This document shows, one piece after another, positions 45,092-56,312 of a DNA stretch of 64,000 bases. This DNA is from Earliella scabrosa (Eukaryota; Basidiomycota; Agaricomycetes; Polyporales; Polyporaceae). The first letter of the stretch is position 1, and each line of letters starts with the position of its first letter. The notes beneath the pieces were generated by a model. It saw only the letters and a program-made list of their open reading frames with translations. It did no database searches and had not been told where the DNA came from. The translations under genes and the position numbers were made by a program. The DNA is taken from assembly GCA_022605405.1 (NCBI GenBank), contig JABYQQ010000013.1, positions 372,001 through 436,000 of the forward strand. Reading direction: 5' to 3'.

Positions 45092-47440
45092 CTACGTGAC
45101 CACGCTGATGACTTCCGAGATCACCTGCAATGATTCGTCTGCGATAGTCCCTGGAGTCAGCTCCAAATTTCAAGCCAGGCACAAGAGATGTAGACTGACC
45201 CATGAACGGGATCTCGTAACCGAGCTTCTTGGCGCTCACGTCAATCGTTTGCAGCGCGGGCACCCAGGAGATTTCGCGCGGGTATTGGGGCGTCGAGGAC
45301 ACGGTGATAGCTTCCCTGACAATCTTCACGATCGCAGACCAGCACAGCTGAGCACCGAAAACACGTCAGCTCGTACAGACACGGATGCGGTCGTGAAAGT
45401 AGAGTTTGCTCACCCCGAGAAGCGGATCGAGGAGCATGAACTCGGTGTCCTTGAACGTCCGAGTGATGCCCACGATCTCCATGACGACGTCCAGCGCACG
45501 CATGTGGCTCTCCGGGTGCGTGCGGTGGAGGAACCAATGCATCTGCGCCTTGCCCGAGAGCGCGACGACCTGGCAGAACTTGAGCGTGACGGCGTGCATG
45601 CGGTCGCTCTCGAACGACGATCGGAGCATGAGCGACTCGAGGTTCGCCGCGTGCGCCGTGAGCTCTGCGAGCAGCGGCCAGTACGAGTCGAACCACACCG
45701 TGCGCTGCGGGATGAAGCCGGGCCCGTTGAGGTGCACCCATTGGCTCTCGAGCTCTGCTACGCGCATGTAGAGGAGTAGACTCCGAGTGCGGAGGTAGAC
45801 CAGGTTGCTCTTCGCGAGTATGGGGAACATGTCCTGTAGGTGGGTAGGCAGGGAAGCACGCGGTCAGCGGACGTTCGTGTGCTGTCTAGACCGATGATCA
45901 GTCAGAGTGGAGACGGGGTGGCTCACCGCTACAGTCTTGAAAGCCTCGTCATAGGACTTCTCCAGTCGTAATGCTCCGCGGAAGACAAAGGCAGAACAAC
46001 GGTCGAGATACATCAGGTGCGAGATAGCGTTAATGAGCTCTCTCTGATATTCTGTGACTTCGGGCTGGTCTTGTATCTGGAGAGGATCGAACGGATCGAC
46101 ACTGATGAGAGGTGTGGGGAAGTTGAGTTTATTCCGGTGCACGATGTCCGCGGCTAGGATGAGCTGCTCGTTCCCGGCTTCCATCTGCTGCTTGAGTAGG
46201 TAATAGCACGCAAGAATATACCGAATCTGTATCTCCGTGACTGGGTCGATATGTTCCATGGCACCGAAGAGGAGTTGCAGCTGTTCGAGTTCGAGTTGAC
46301 CGAAAACGGACATATGTCGGTCGTGCTGCCATAGCAAACAGCCATGAAGCTGTGCGATGTAGATCCACGCAGGATGGACGACGGTGCCGGATCGGTCACC
46401 GGATAAAATCGCTTGCATCTTGTCGCCGGTTAACGCACAGCCGTACTGCAGTGCGTGTTCAGAAAATGTGCGACGGCTGCAACATCGATGAGTACGTGTT
46501 TGACGCGTGGAATGGAAAAAAAATACAATTCTTCCGGCCCCGAAGCTATGTGGGGATTGCCGAGGTGATACAGGTCAGTTGTGGGTGATGGCCCTTTCAA
46601 GCGATCGCTGAACACATGGAGGGCGAATGGCAGATTGTGCAACGGTACGTCCCATGCGGCATCCTGGACAAAGGTCAAGGGCGGGCTGCTGGGCAGCCGC
46701 GAAGTCGAAGCCATGGGTTGCTCGGGATACACATGTGATACCATGACTGAAAAGGGTGTGAATGCCAAGTCTACAGAAGGGTTGTACGACTTACGGCTGT
46801 TATCAGATTGGTACTGCTGTGTCTGAACGGAGCCCTCGTACGCTGCAAGACGCTGTTGAAGCTGCATAACCAATGCTTCCGTCGCGTTCGGAGATTCATC
46901 GTAGGTGCATTCTTTCTCCTTTCCAGCGGTTTTGCAGGTAGAGCAATAGGGACGATTGGCGTCGCATTTCTAGCCTATATTTAGCACGGGATGCAAACAG
47001 CTAGATTGCTTCCTCCGTGAACGCACCTTCTTCTTCCGTCTGGTGTCGGAGGGGAAAGGAAGGGCGAGGAGCGGGGGAGGGGGCAATGAGCGAGTGCTCA
47101 CGAAGGGGCGGGACATGACAGGGGACGCACCGGCATGGGGCACAAGCAGCGCCCTTCTTGAGGTACTCGCCCTTTGGGGTAGCGGCGACTGCGGAGGCTT
47201 GGGTGTACTCGCATTCGATAGGCTTACGCGCCTTTTGACATGGCCCGCACTTTGGGAGTTCGCCATCGCAGCGCTACACCACATGTCGTTGAGTGGTGCG
47301 GGGAATGAACATGATGACACGGACGGAACTCACCACTTTACGCGTCCTGTCAAGGGGAATATGGTCAGAGAGAACGGGACGGCAGGAGAAGATGGAGAGG
47401 ACGGGTACCGGCAGGCCGAGCAGGTGCGGTTGGGGGTCAT
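45092..47440 (-). CDS. Transcription factor with two tandem Zn2Cys6 clusters
   Basis: Nine exons, 47409-47440, 47334-47346, 47131-47273, 47027-47039, 46527-46969, 45927-46476, 45414-45833, 45200-45347 and 45092-45150, give 606 residues. Cluster 1 has Cys at residues 7, 10, 17, 24, 27 and 36 (CSACRTRKVRCDGELPKCGPC and on). Cluster 2 has Cys at 59, 62, 69, 76, 79 and 88 (CAPCRRKKKKCDANRPYC and on). Both have spacing C-x2-C-x6-C-x6-C-x2-C-x8-C. In each, an intron follows the CG of the Arg codon after the second Cys, a 13-nt exon supplies the basic residues, and the next exon begins one codon before the third Cys. A Gln-rich coiled segment (ALVMQLQQRLAAYEG) follows. The rest is a helical fungal-type regulatory domain without a named signature. 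It is divergent from the 1302-residue gene. Confidence 0.83.
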
Positions 47441-48157
47441 GGTGGAAGGGGGGACGAAGATAGAGGCAGAGGAGGCCTGCGTGGTTTGGCTGGTTACTAT
47501 ATACCGAGGTCGGAGGAGGAAGGTGGGGGCGCCCGATCATGAACCAGAACAGCGGGCCAGGGTTTGTCAGTAAGGTTCGTGAGCGGCAAGATTGGGCGAC
47601 GGCTGTAGAGAGGTCTCTGGGGGCGCGCACGACGTCTGCGAGAGGAGCGGCGCGCGAGCAGCACACGCACTCTCGCGCACGACGGCGGGCGCGGGTGGGG
47701 TCAGGGAGAGGATTGACGGTGGCGCGAGTCGATGGCACAGCGAGTCGCACAGCGTCCCCCCGCCGGGCGCGCAGGCCACATGCAGTGCTCGCGAGCCCCG
47801 TGACACGCCTGGTGCCACTGGAACCATGTCACGCTTCTTGCCCTCTCGTCTTCCCTGGCTTCATAGTCGCTCGTGTGGGCGCAACAGATGCCTTCTGACT
47901 CCTCTTCTTGGGGCATAGGGTCTCTCTCTCGGACGCTGCGATGAACAGACGATCGTCGCTTCCAGCAAGTGTGCAGCGTGACAGCACTCTGTCACAGTCG
48001 TGACTCTGCCCACGCTCGGTCACGTGTAGCAAACGCGACTTCAACGTTCTGCTCCTCCACCACACGTCCGTCCTTGCGTCAGTCCCCCACCGCCAAGTCG
48101 CGCGACACCTCTCTCCTTGTCTCTCGATCTGCGCGGCCCGCTCTCCTGGCGTATAGC
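47441..48157. promoter_or_regulatory. Divergent promoter region
   Basis: A 717-base spacer between the double zinc-cluster gene and the 1302-residue gene, rich in GC. Open frames here overlap on both strands and have no domain. Confidence 0.5.
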
Positions 48158-51100
48158 ATGTCGGGCAATGTCGCGCTAGATGCGTGGAATATGGACTCTC
48201 CCCTCTCCTCCATCACTACCCCTTCGCAGGCCGGTGACTCTCCTGGTCCCGCAAATGACAGAATCTTCTTTGGCCCTATCCAATCTCCGGAGAAGAAGTA
48301 CGCATTGCCCTCGGGCGGACCTCGTTTCCGCACTCCGGTTCGTCGATCAGCACGGCTCTCCTCCGCGATGGTTCCGTTGCCATTGTTTCCCGAGGTAGCA
48401 GAAGGTTCGGATACGCGGGAGGGTACGCCGGACGAGGATGCGGTAGCGGACGGTGAGTGCCACTCTCATAGTTCTCCTTCGTTCTGTCAACAACGTCCAC
48501 GCAGAGCCCTCCATCATACTCGCCAGCAGAGTCTTAAGCGCGTGCAGTAATCCGTCGCCACCACCAACTCCTCCTCTACCTGCACAGGAAATCGTCCAGG
48601 AATATGAGGACGCGCAGCTGGTCGATATATCAGATCCCTTCCCGGCTCAAGAGGCGAGACCAAGCACGCCTGTCGGGTTGCTCATTCCCGTTGACGAGCT
48701 ATCGGCACCAACTGCGGTGTCCTCTCCTTTCGCGCTGCGTTCCTCGACCCCTACCCCCCGCCGTGCAGACGACTCGGCCAATCTCTCTCAACCCGATCTG
48801 ATCACGTTCGACTCCTCTACTCCGGATGCCCGCCATAACCACCCTCCGGAGGAAACCACACCTCGCCGCGCGACCGAGTCAGGTACTGAGCAGCTAATCC
48901 CCGCGTCCGTCGATGACCTACTATCTCTATCCCCCCACTCCACCATTCCTTCCCCAGGCAATCACTGCGATGAACAACTTGTCTCACCTCAGCCTCTTCC
49001 GGACAAAGACGCGACGGTGACGCCGGATGAAGAGATGGAGGTGGTCGCCTCCCTTAGCGTTGAGGTAAACCCGGCTGCACCGTCTCCACCTATCATTGAT
49101 GTGGCTCCTCCTGAGGATGAAAAATCGGTCGCACAATCTGATCAAGAAATGCCCGCCCAGGACACCCAGACAACACCTCTACGGCGTTCTAGTCGACCGC
49201 GCAAGAGTCGAAGTTCACTGCCACAGACTATTGTAAACACTGCGGCACAGCCTACACCTCCCAAGGAAGAAATCGAGGAGATTGCAGTCGCGCAGCAACA
49301 GAGCGAGCCCCAAGACAACTCACAGCGGAAACGAAAGCTCAAGACCGCGTCCGGTACGGAAGATCTGGGGGAGGGGTGCAGTAATGACGTCCCCGTCACA
49401 CCACGAAGACTGACGCAGGTGTCTCGTGTGCAAAGAGAATTAGGGTCGTTGTCCCCCCTGTCTGCTGCTGTCCTCGCGCAGTTACTCCCGAAACCCGGGG
49501 TCGACAGCATCAGCAGGACCTCTACACCTCAACCGCAACCGTCTGAAGACGACCATGCTCCTGCACCGGGTGCCTTATCCGCGCCTGCGCCTGCTACGCC
49601 TCCGTATCAGACTACATCTTTTGTATTTCCGAAGGTTGGTCCATCCGATGTTCCAGCTGGTGCGCCTCGACCGAAGAGCCCACTGCGGCCCTTCTCCCCA
49701 TCCAAATTCGCCGAGGGTTCCAGGACACCGGCTCGACGCGTTCCGATTGCCCAAGCGATAGCTGATGGAACGTACTCTGCGCAAAAGCTTCCCGCCGCGT
49801 TCGGTGCTGTCCGACCACCAACCCAGCCCGGTTCCCCGGTCTTCAAGAAGCTGGCTCTGGACGACCCCGCGCGTAGCCCTGCGAAGCGCGTGCCGATGAG
49901 CGAGGCTGTTCCGGTCCCTCCTCCGTCCCCTGGCAAGAGTTTGGACAAGGGAAAGGGCAAGGCACTCCGTCCACAATCTCCCGTCCGTGCCTCCTCTGTA
50001 CCGCCGCGCGAGCGCAGTGCCTCGGCCGAACCGCAGCCAGTCCTTGTACGACGTGACCGTGGCGGCTCAGCAGAACCTGCTGCTCGGCCCCCCGCTCGTA
50101 GACTGCTTTTCCAGAGACCTGCGTCCTCGGACAGTGTCCCTACAAGTAGCCTGAAGTCGAGAACCGTGCTTCCTTTCCCGCTGACACAACAGCAGCGGTC
50201 ACATCCAGCCATACCTGAAGCCGAGGAGCCTGGCGCGTCGGCCAACCGTCCTGCTGCTCCTGGGACTAGTTCGGGTGCAATCGGAGGGCAGTCGGTAGCA
50301 AGTCCTGCGAAGCCTGGCTCTAGCTTGCGTCAGCCGTCTGCGGGTGCAGGTAGCAAGATTCCACGCATTGGTGGAAAGCCGTATGCTCGACCCAGAGCTG
50401 CGGATGCCGCGCCGACTAAGCTCCCGACACCCGCCAAACCTAGGGTTGTGACCAAGGCCAAGGTATAACGTCAGATACGCACGTCCGAATGTTGGCTAAC
50501 TCGTCATCGAATCATGTAGCCCTTACGTATAGTTAACGTCGGTTCTTCGAGCGGGAGTAGTTCAGATGAGGGCCAGTCTGCTGCACCGTTGCAAGCTCCC
50601 GCGTTGAAGCCGCGAAGAGTCATAACCCCCCAATCATCCTCCTCCTCCGCCACTTCTGCCGAGTCCGGCCCGCCCCATGGATTGAAGCGCAAACGCGAAG
50701 CAGACGCTCCGAGCTCGAAGGCTCCAGTATCGAGCGCTCAGCCCATGATGGTTATGCGGAAAGTTGTCCCCGGGATGTTCAACAAGGGCAAGGAAGCAGC
50801 ACGACCCGCACCCCGTGCAGGTGCGTCTGCTGGGAGCCAGTCAGTGGCACCTGCTTCTCCCGTCAAGATCATGGGGCCTATCAAGGCGCGTTCTGCTGTT
50901 GGGTGGAAGCGACCACAACCCGAGGGCCAGCCTCCACCTGCTGTCCCTGCCGCCCCTGCCGCCCCTGCCGCCCCTGCCGCCGCCCCTAAAGTTGAAGTGC
51001 CACCACCCAAGGAACCTAGCCCAGCTCTTGTTCCCACTTCAGCACTCATAGCCGACGAGCCTCCACCAGAACCACCTCAGGCGACACGACAGCCCAGTCC

Positions 51101-52224
51101 ACCACCCGTGCTACCCGTATCTGAAACAGCATCGGTTCCCAGTGAATCGCCGGCTGCTATCGATGTCCCCGCACCACCTGCTGCATCGGCGCCCCCAGAC
51201 CCCGCCCCCGCGCCCACGCCCGCATCTCAAACCCATCGCCGGTCTACCCGATCGAAGCGCTCAGCCGCCCAAAGCACGCATGTCTTTGGCTCAGTGCTCC
51301 CGACCGCGTCTTCTCGCCCGCTGCAGGCGCGCCGCCGCGGGCCGCTCCCCTCCGAGACGGCGGGGCCGTTCGCGGGGATGAGCGCGCTCGCGCTCAAGAC
51401 GCTCACGTCCGCGAACACGGCGCGGAACCAGCAGCAGGTGGCGAGGATCGAGACGGAGGTCGTCCGGAAGGAGGGCGCGCGGCCGGACAGCCCGACGACG
51501 CGCGTGCGCTCCGCGATAGAGAAGCAGAAGGAGGAGCGCGTGCAGCAGAGGCAGGAGCGCGCCGAGCGGCGGGCGCGGAGGTCGGCGGGGAGCGACTTGG
51601 AGGCGAACGTCCAGGACGGCGATGGTGGCGGCGACGGCGCGAGCAACGAGGAGCAGGCGCAGGACGCGGAGGGCGAGGAGAACTTCATGGGCGCGGATCA
51701 GGATGCGGATGGGAGGCTCGGCGAGCCGGCGAAACATCGGCGTGGGCCTGGGGACGAGGAGGACTATGAGACGCCTCCAAGGCCGGAGCGGCCGACGAAG
51801 CGCGGAAGGTTTGATGAGGGCGTCGAGGAGGCGGGGAAGGAACGGGGTGGGGAAGTGCCGGAGAAGCGCGTCAAGTGGGACCGGGGACTGCACACGACGG
51901 TCTATCTGGACGACACGCCGCCCAAGCCCAAGTGGACCAAGGCCGTCCCTTCGCAGAAGAGCTGCTTGGCCGCTGCTGCAAAGGTATGGATCCTTCACGA
52001 GAGGTTTAGCGTGGATGCTGATCGTTGTGCAGGCTCTCCGGCTAGACACGCTTGGGAATGTGCTGAACGCCGAGCTGCCCGTTGGCGGTCTGGTCAAGGA
52101 GCACATCGTTGTGAAGAAGTTTGTCTTTGACGATGATGCGAAGCCCGAGGTTGCGTCCCCTGCCCCGCCTCCGCCTCCTGCGGCGAAGAGCACGCGCAGT
52201 AAGAGCAAGAAGGGGAAGTCGTAG
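48158..52224 (+). CDS. Unrecognised large disordered, probably nuclear protein
   Basis: Four exons, 48158-48452, 48505-50462, 50520-51983 and 52033-52224, give 1302 residues. I do not recognise the family. Most of the protein is Ser/Pro/Thr-rich with many SP/TP sites (candidates for CDK or MAPK phosphorylation). It has basic patches such as RRSSRPRKSR and LKRKREAD that suggest nuclear targeting. A PAAPAAP repeat lies at about 50948-50986. A charged coiled coil follows near residues 1070-1110 (EKQKEERVQQRQERAERRARR region). The only compact-looking part is the C-terminus: KRVKWDRGLHTTVYLDD, then LRLDTLGNVLNAELPVGGLV and VVKKFVFDDD. The tail is Lys-rich. The conserved-looking end crosses two exons, which supports the model. 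Confidence 0.7.
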
Positions 52225-52554
52225 CTGAATACCCAAAGAACAGCAACTAATGATATATCCAGCATCTCTCATGTATATCCCTATTTTGTGCCGCTATGAC
52301 GAGCCTGCATCTTGATTTTCTTGCATTTTAACCTCGCCCGAACTGCGTTGTGTATCTATTTGAGCTTGATTGTCGGTGCTCGGGCGGACGTGCCCCCGCC
52401 CGAGCCTCACACACATACATCTATGTACGTCACCTGTTATGGTAAAATTGGGCAATGTGTTACACTGTTGCTCTATTTGAGCTTGTATGTGCGTGTGATA
52501 CAGATCTTCTCTCTCTCCGCGAAAGTGCGCGCACCGCCTCTGAGGTGCACGACG
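52225..52554. other. Intergenic, convergent 3' flanks
   Basis: A 330-base AT-richer spacer between two stops. No gene is seen. Confidence 0.6.
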
Positions 52555-53793
52555 CTACAGCCTGTTACCCCTGTAGCTGATGGTCGGGCTTGCCTGGTTC
52601 ACGGGGAGGACGAAGAGCTCCGCGATGTTGACGTGAGGCGGGCGGGAAGCGGCCCACACGATCTCCTCGGCGATGTCCTGAGCAACCACTGTGGTAATGG
52701 TCTGGTAAGCTTCATCCTAGGCAAGAACTGAATGGCACTCACAAGGTTGGAGGCCCTCGTAGACCTTGTCGGCGGCGGACTTGTCACCTCTGAAACGAAC
52801 AATGGAGAATTCGGTCTCGACCATACCTGTTGGTGTGTTTGAGTCAATCACGATGTAGTCCGCTACTGAAGTGATGCGAGTACGTACCAGGCTGGACCTC
52901 GGTCACGCGAATCGGGGTGTCGACGACCTCGCGGAGGAGCGAGCCAGTGAACGCGCGCACGGCGTGCTTCGTCGCACAGTAGATACCGCCACCGACATAT
53001 GGCTCGCGCCCTGAGAGCATGGGGTGAGGGTAATGTGACTGTGACAGGTTCTGGAAGACTCACCTGCGATGGACCCGACGTTGATGATGTGCCCGGTCTT
53101 GCGCGCCTTGAAGTCTGTAGACAGGGAGGGAGCGCATGAGTTCGGTGTCATAAACGTGACACACCAGGAGAACGCACCCTTGATGAAGAGCTGGGTCATC
53201 GAGATGAGACCGAAGACGTTGACCTGGAACATGGCCTCCAAGTCGGCGTCGGCGATGTCTCCAATCCGCTCCACCCCCAGCACAAAGCCAGCATTGTTCA
53301 CTGCGCGCAGACCTTGCGTTGGCAGGCGTGCAAATGACTTTGAGAAGTCGCGACGCACCGAGGATGTCAACATTGCGGAGATCTTGTGGGATCTGGTCGA
53401 GGAGAGACGCGACCTGCTTCTTGTCCGCGACGTCCAATTGAATAGTCGCGAATTTGCCTCCCTGTTGAAGGCCAGACTCCTTGTGCGCCGCTGCACACGC
53501 TTCCGCGACAGACTTCAATGCATCCACGCGACGAGCGCAGAGAATCACGTTCGAGCCGCCCTAGTACGAGTGGGGGGCATCAGAACACCAGAGGCTGCGG
53601 AGCGCGAGGAGGTACCTTAGCAAACAGGATAGCGGTGGCCTTATATACAGCATCCGTCCCATCGCGCAACGATCGTCAAGACTAGCCAGGAAAGTAAGGG
53701 ACGCGACAGAGTACGCACCGCGCCGATTCCAGCGCTTGCGCCGGTAACGAGCACATTCTTGCCGAGGAGACGAGAAGCGTTGAAGACAGACAT
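52555..53793 (-). CDS. Short-chain dehydrogenase/reductase (Ymr226c/YdfG-like)
   Basis: Eight exons, 53719-53793, 53616-53639, 53359-53560, 53178-53300, 53064-53114, 52888-53010, 52743-52826 and 52555-52688, give 271 residues. It is a classical SDR. The cofactor loop is TGASAGIG (residues 17-24), the NNAG motif is built at a splice (VNNAGFVLG), the active-site region is [11 protein letters not shown], and the catalytic Tyr/Lys pair is YCATK. The sequence after it ([12 protein letters not shown]) is typical of the NADP-dependent 3-hydroxyacid or serine dehydrogenase branch, represented in yeast by YMR226C. Exon 2 has only 24 bases. The last acceptor (52689-52690) was chosen because it alone restores [17 protein letters not shown]. 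Confidence 0.9.
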
Positions 53794-54141
53794 GGCGCGT
53801 CGCTGGGGGCTTCGATGCAGCAGGTTCGCAGTCAAGAATGTCAGTCGTGCAGCAGTCGGACGTCGCAGCTCGGGCGCGGCGTGGAATGCGTGCGGATGCG
53901 TGCTTGTAAGGGAGCGTGCTCGCCATGCTTGCGGAATAGAGGGGAGCCGGAGCTATCTCCAGTGCTATCTGTGATCAATCGCCGCCCGAGTAGGTCACTT
54001 GCGCTCTCACCGTCGTGGCCATCTCCTCTGTCACCTGCTGGCTGCTGTGGGACTTTCTGTGTCGACTTGCCGTACCCTGGAGAGGCCTACTTATCGGCAG
54101 TTCTGCATAGGTGGGAATGTGCTAAGCGGCGGCGGACCCTC
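53794..54141. promoter_or_regulatory. Divergent promoter, SDR / SET
   Basis: A 348-base spacer between divergent starts. No clear core element and no gene. Confidence 0.5.
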
Positions 54142-55832
54142 ATGGACGACTTGGAGCAAGACCGGTGGGAGCGCCTGCTCCGATGGCTCAGCGAACAGCA
54201 TGGGATGGACATCGGCGAGGATGCGTTTCACGTCGAGGCACGGGAGGTTGCAGGTATGTCTGCCAGTCGGAGACCCAGAGACGGAAGCTGAGGGTATCAC
54301 AGGTGCGGGGAGAGGGTTGTTTGCTGCCAGAGAATGCTTGGTGAGTCAGCACGGTCGTATCAGTGCTGGTAACTTTGCTCAATGTCGTCAAGCCTTCCAC
54401 CCTACTCTTCAAAGTGCCCGCCACGGCGCTGATGAACAAGAAGACGGTGGCAAAGCTATATCCTCAGCTCCGAGCCATCTCTGGCGTGCAAATTGTATCC
54501 TTGCATCTCCTGCTCCACAAACCTCTCGGAAGCGCAGACTCACAGGACCCTACCTTTGGACCGTACATATCCACACTTCCGAGGGACTTCTCAGCTCATC
54601 CCTTGTCCGTACTGGTGCTCCGCAAGATACAGCAAGCGGATGACTGGCAGAGTCGGATACTCGATTCCTTCCCGCCTAGCACCTACAGCAGGTTGTCTGC
54701 GCTGCATGATCGCTTTTGGGCGGATTGGAAGATAGTGGCTGATATATTGGTACGTTCTCATTCAATCTGTGTTCGTCCACATATCAAAGCTGACGGCTTC
54801 CAGAGCGAAAACCCGTCGATCATCGCCAGCTCCTCCCGACTGGACCTCACAACGGGCTTCATCCACGCTCAAAACAATACTCTGCTGATGGACTACCTCT
54901 GGGCTTGGCTCAATGGTCGCTACTCCGTTCTACTGTCGTACGCTCAGGGTCTCATAGGTCTTCCCCAGTCAACACACGATGCATCTTCTATCGCATCCGC
55001 TCTGTTCTCTCAGACCCGGACAACTTCACGCTCTGCCCTGTCCTCGACCTCGCAAACCATAGCTATGAAAGGGCTCACATATTCCCCGTCGTCGACTCCG
55101 AGGTGTGGGGTATGACCACGAAGAAAGTGCCGAAACACTTCCTGTTCTTCGGCACTTCGCAAGACGTTATCTCATCAGGACAACAACTCTACCTCCAGTA
55201 TGGGACCCACTCGAATAGTTTCTTGTTCTCCGAGTACGGTTTCGTGAATCAGGTACCCGATGGCGCAGTCACCAGTGGAGCATACCCCGGAGAGGTCGAC
55301 GTGCAAGACCTGGTGGAAGAGTTGTTCGATATGATCTCTTTAGGGCCTCGCCTGCGGTCAGTTCTTGAAGCAGAGGGGTACTGGGGGTAAGTGCTTGCCA
55401 TGCTACACAACCTTCTTGTCTCAGGCCGCTGAACAGAGATCGCGCAGTGACTGGACAATACACAGCGCACCTACTCCTGCGCATCCGTCATACCGACTGA
55501 CGGCCGCTCTCCGCCTTGCCTGTGCATTCGATCATCTGCCTGTTGCGGACCATGCGCAGCTCGAAGCGATTGTTGACGAATGGCGGGCTGTCATTTACGG
55601 CCAAGTGGACGAGATCTCACCTCAAAACGAACAAAATTGGAGACAAGTCTTGCTTCGACTATGTGGGCGGATCAGCGAGCGCGCTCGCAGTCATCTAGCG
55701 GCTGTGACATCACAACACGAAGATCTCCCTGGACGAGGATGGGTTGCGCAAAATGTGCGGGTGCTCTGGAAGGAGGAACGCGAGGTGGCTGAAGCTGTCG
55801 CGGCAAGTGTATCGGCAGGGGTGGAATTCTAA
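54142..55832 (+). CDS. SET-domain protein lysine/histidine methyltransferase (SETD3/RKM-like)
   Basis: Six exons, 54142-54253, 54303-54340, 54393-54749, 54804-54915, 54969-55386 and 55448-55832, give 473 residues. The N-terminal SET block is AGRGLFAAREC followed by the core start FKVPATALMNKK. An iSET insertion contains FGPYISTLPRDF. The catalytic core has VNTRCIFY (equivalent of the R-x-W/F region), then VLDLANHSYE, the NHS motif that binds SAM, and the Tyr-containing SFLFSEYGFV. A helical Rubs-LSMT-like C-terminal region follows (LRLACAFDHLPV onward). Relatives methylate ribosomal proteins, elongation factors or actin. The target is not deducible here. Confidence 0.87.
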
Positions 55833-56312
55833 AGGTGGCGTCACGGCAAGTGCAAGCCGTACTCATGGTGCGGGGAACATAGGCGTACACCCTGTAATTC
55901 GCGTGTCCGGCGATGCTATGTTGTTTCTGCAGAGAAGGCTCAGGAGAGTACGGCAGGGTACAGCATTGCTTGGTGACTTCAGTGGACTCTGCGTGAACAT
56001 GGAACTGCGGTGAAAGCGAGGTGGCACCGTGGCAGTGGTTTCCCGCAAGGCGCTACAGGGCGCTACGCGCTATTCACCGCCATTGCTTGCTTACGTAACG
56101 CGCGTGCTGAATAGAGTGGGCGCTACGGGAGTTTGGACCCGTTCAGACGACACGAGCGGCAACTCTGCCTCATTTCTTCCCAGTCTCTCCTTCTTCCCTG
56201 CACGACACTAGGCCACCTCCCCAGGCCGGGAACTCCCCACCTCCTCCCAGGACTTGCTGTCCTGAGCCTTTCTCTGCCCCTCTGTCCGATCTTCGCTTGT
56301 CGTCTGTCCGAG
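55833..56312. promoter_or_regulatory. Intergenic, upstream of the membrane protein gene
   Basis: A 480-base spacer. It contains a pyrimidine-rich leader-like tract just ahead of the ATG at 56313. No gene is seen. Confidence 0.5.
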
